In this document: piece by piece, positions 63,838 to 64,000 of the stretch
Layout of the letters: the number at the start of each line of letters is the position of its first letter
Position numbering within the stretch: the stretch's first letter is position 1
Assembly (NCBI RefSeq): GCF_002157355.1
Contig: NZ_LYMK01000032.1
Location: 1-64,000 of the forward strand
Reading direction: 5' to 3'
Source of the DNA: Variovorax sp. JS1663
GTDB taxonomy: Bacteria > Pseudomonadota > Gammaproteobacteria > Burkholderiales > Burkholderiaceae_C
DNA: 64,000 nucleotides
Notes under the pieces: generated by a model
Database searches by the model: none
What the model saw: only the letters and a program-made list of their open reading frames with translations
Told to the model about the DNA's origin: nothing
Position numbers and translations under genes: made by a program

Positions 63838-64000
63838 TGACGACCTCACACATTCGCGTTCCGCTGGTGGAGCCCGGCACCCGCCCCGAGCTGGCCGGGG
63901 TCGAGGGCCGCATCATGGCCGAGCGTGGCCGAGTCTCGCTGCTCTACCAGGTGCTGCTCAACAGCGGCCCGATCGCTTCCGGCTGGGAGCGCATGCTGAC
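63837..64000 (+). CDS. Carboxymuconolactone-decarboxylase-like protein, 3' end outside window
   Basis: The ATG overlaps the Bug stop (TGATG) by one base. The 54 visible residues (MTTSHIRVPLVEPGTRPELA, then IMAERGRVSLLYQVLLNSGP) match the N-terminus of CMD/AhpD-like proteins. These either decarboxylate lactones in protocatechuate breakdown or act as peroxidases. The next-gene position supports an aromatic-acid or lactone pathway. Confidence 0.7.
   Translation, partial: MTTSHIRVPLVEPGTRPELAGVEGRIMAERGRVSLLYQVLLNSGPIASGWERML

Overview
The window is a 64 kb stretch of a GC-rich bacterial chromosome. A hand count of 12001-12060 gives 43 G+C of 60. Gene content points to Burkholderiales, probably Comamonadaceae of the Variovorax kind: a complete UrtABCDE urea transporter, three Bug/TctC-type orphan binding proteins, many small catabolic operons each with its own LysR, GntR or IclR regulator, and a DedA-rhodanese fusion. 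The genus is inferred, because no rRNA or tRNA gene was seen.

Layout. 1-2697: 3' part of a secreted Ig-like/heparinase-like protein. 2796-8456: urea ABC transporter operon urtABCDE. 8597-9541: DedA-rhodanese protein. 9567-20468: a catabolic island in two divergent operons around a GTATAC-rich operator. Leftward lie a three-in-one HcnABC/hydroxyproline-dehydrogenase-like flavoprotein, an M20 deacylase and a broken amino-acid ABC ATPase. Rightward lie a DapA-family lyase/deaminase, the matching binding protein and permease, a hydantoinase and a GntR regulator; an MFS carrier closes the island. 20469-23915: a long AT-richer intergenic region with a hairpin-rich leader before a large lipoprotein. 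23973-35263: LysR-controlled operon for a nitrogen compound (Old Yellow Enzyme, PotABCD-like transporter, hydantoinase HyuA/HyuB, DadA/PuuB-like oxidase). 35530-37218: SH3b-VanY peptidase and a membrane protein.

37591-43359 is an accessory block of lower GC (39961-40020: 34 of 60). It holds a two-gene cassette, a nitrilase-fold protein with a long unknown C-terminus and a 1045-residue Rad50/SMC-like ATPase with a CPVC zinc hook. A frameshifted tyrosine-recombinase scrap and a small divergent hypothetical/XRE pair follow. This cassette is the best candidate for an undescribed system, possibly an antiphage or DNA-surveillance module.

43366-51652: oligopeptide ABC operon with a YtcJ-like amidohydrolase and a COG0523 (CobW) metallochaperone GTPase. 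52001-58255: IclR-controlled acyl-CoA operon (PrpD, ADP-forming acyl-CoA synthetase, enoyl-CoA hydratase, Bug protein). 58252-64000: a second LysR-controlled cluster (alpha/beta hydrolase without the usual nucleophile, two Bug proteins, a pyrone-dicarboxylate-lactonase-like amidohydrolase, SDR, carboxymuconolactone-decarboxylase-like protein). A 26-base box repeated before both of its transcription units probably is the regulator's operator. The window thus reads as a series of uptake-plus-degradation modules interrupted by one horizontally acquired cassette.
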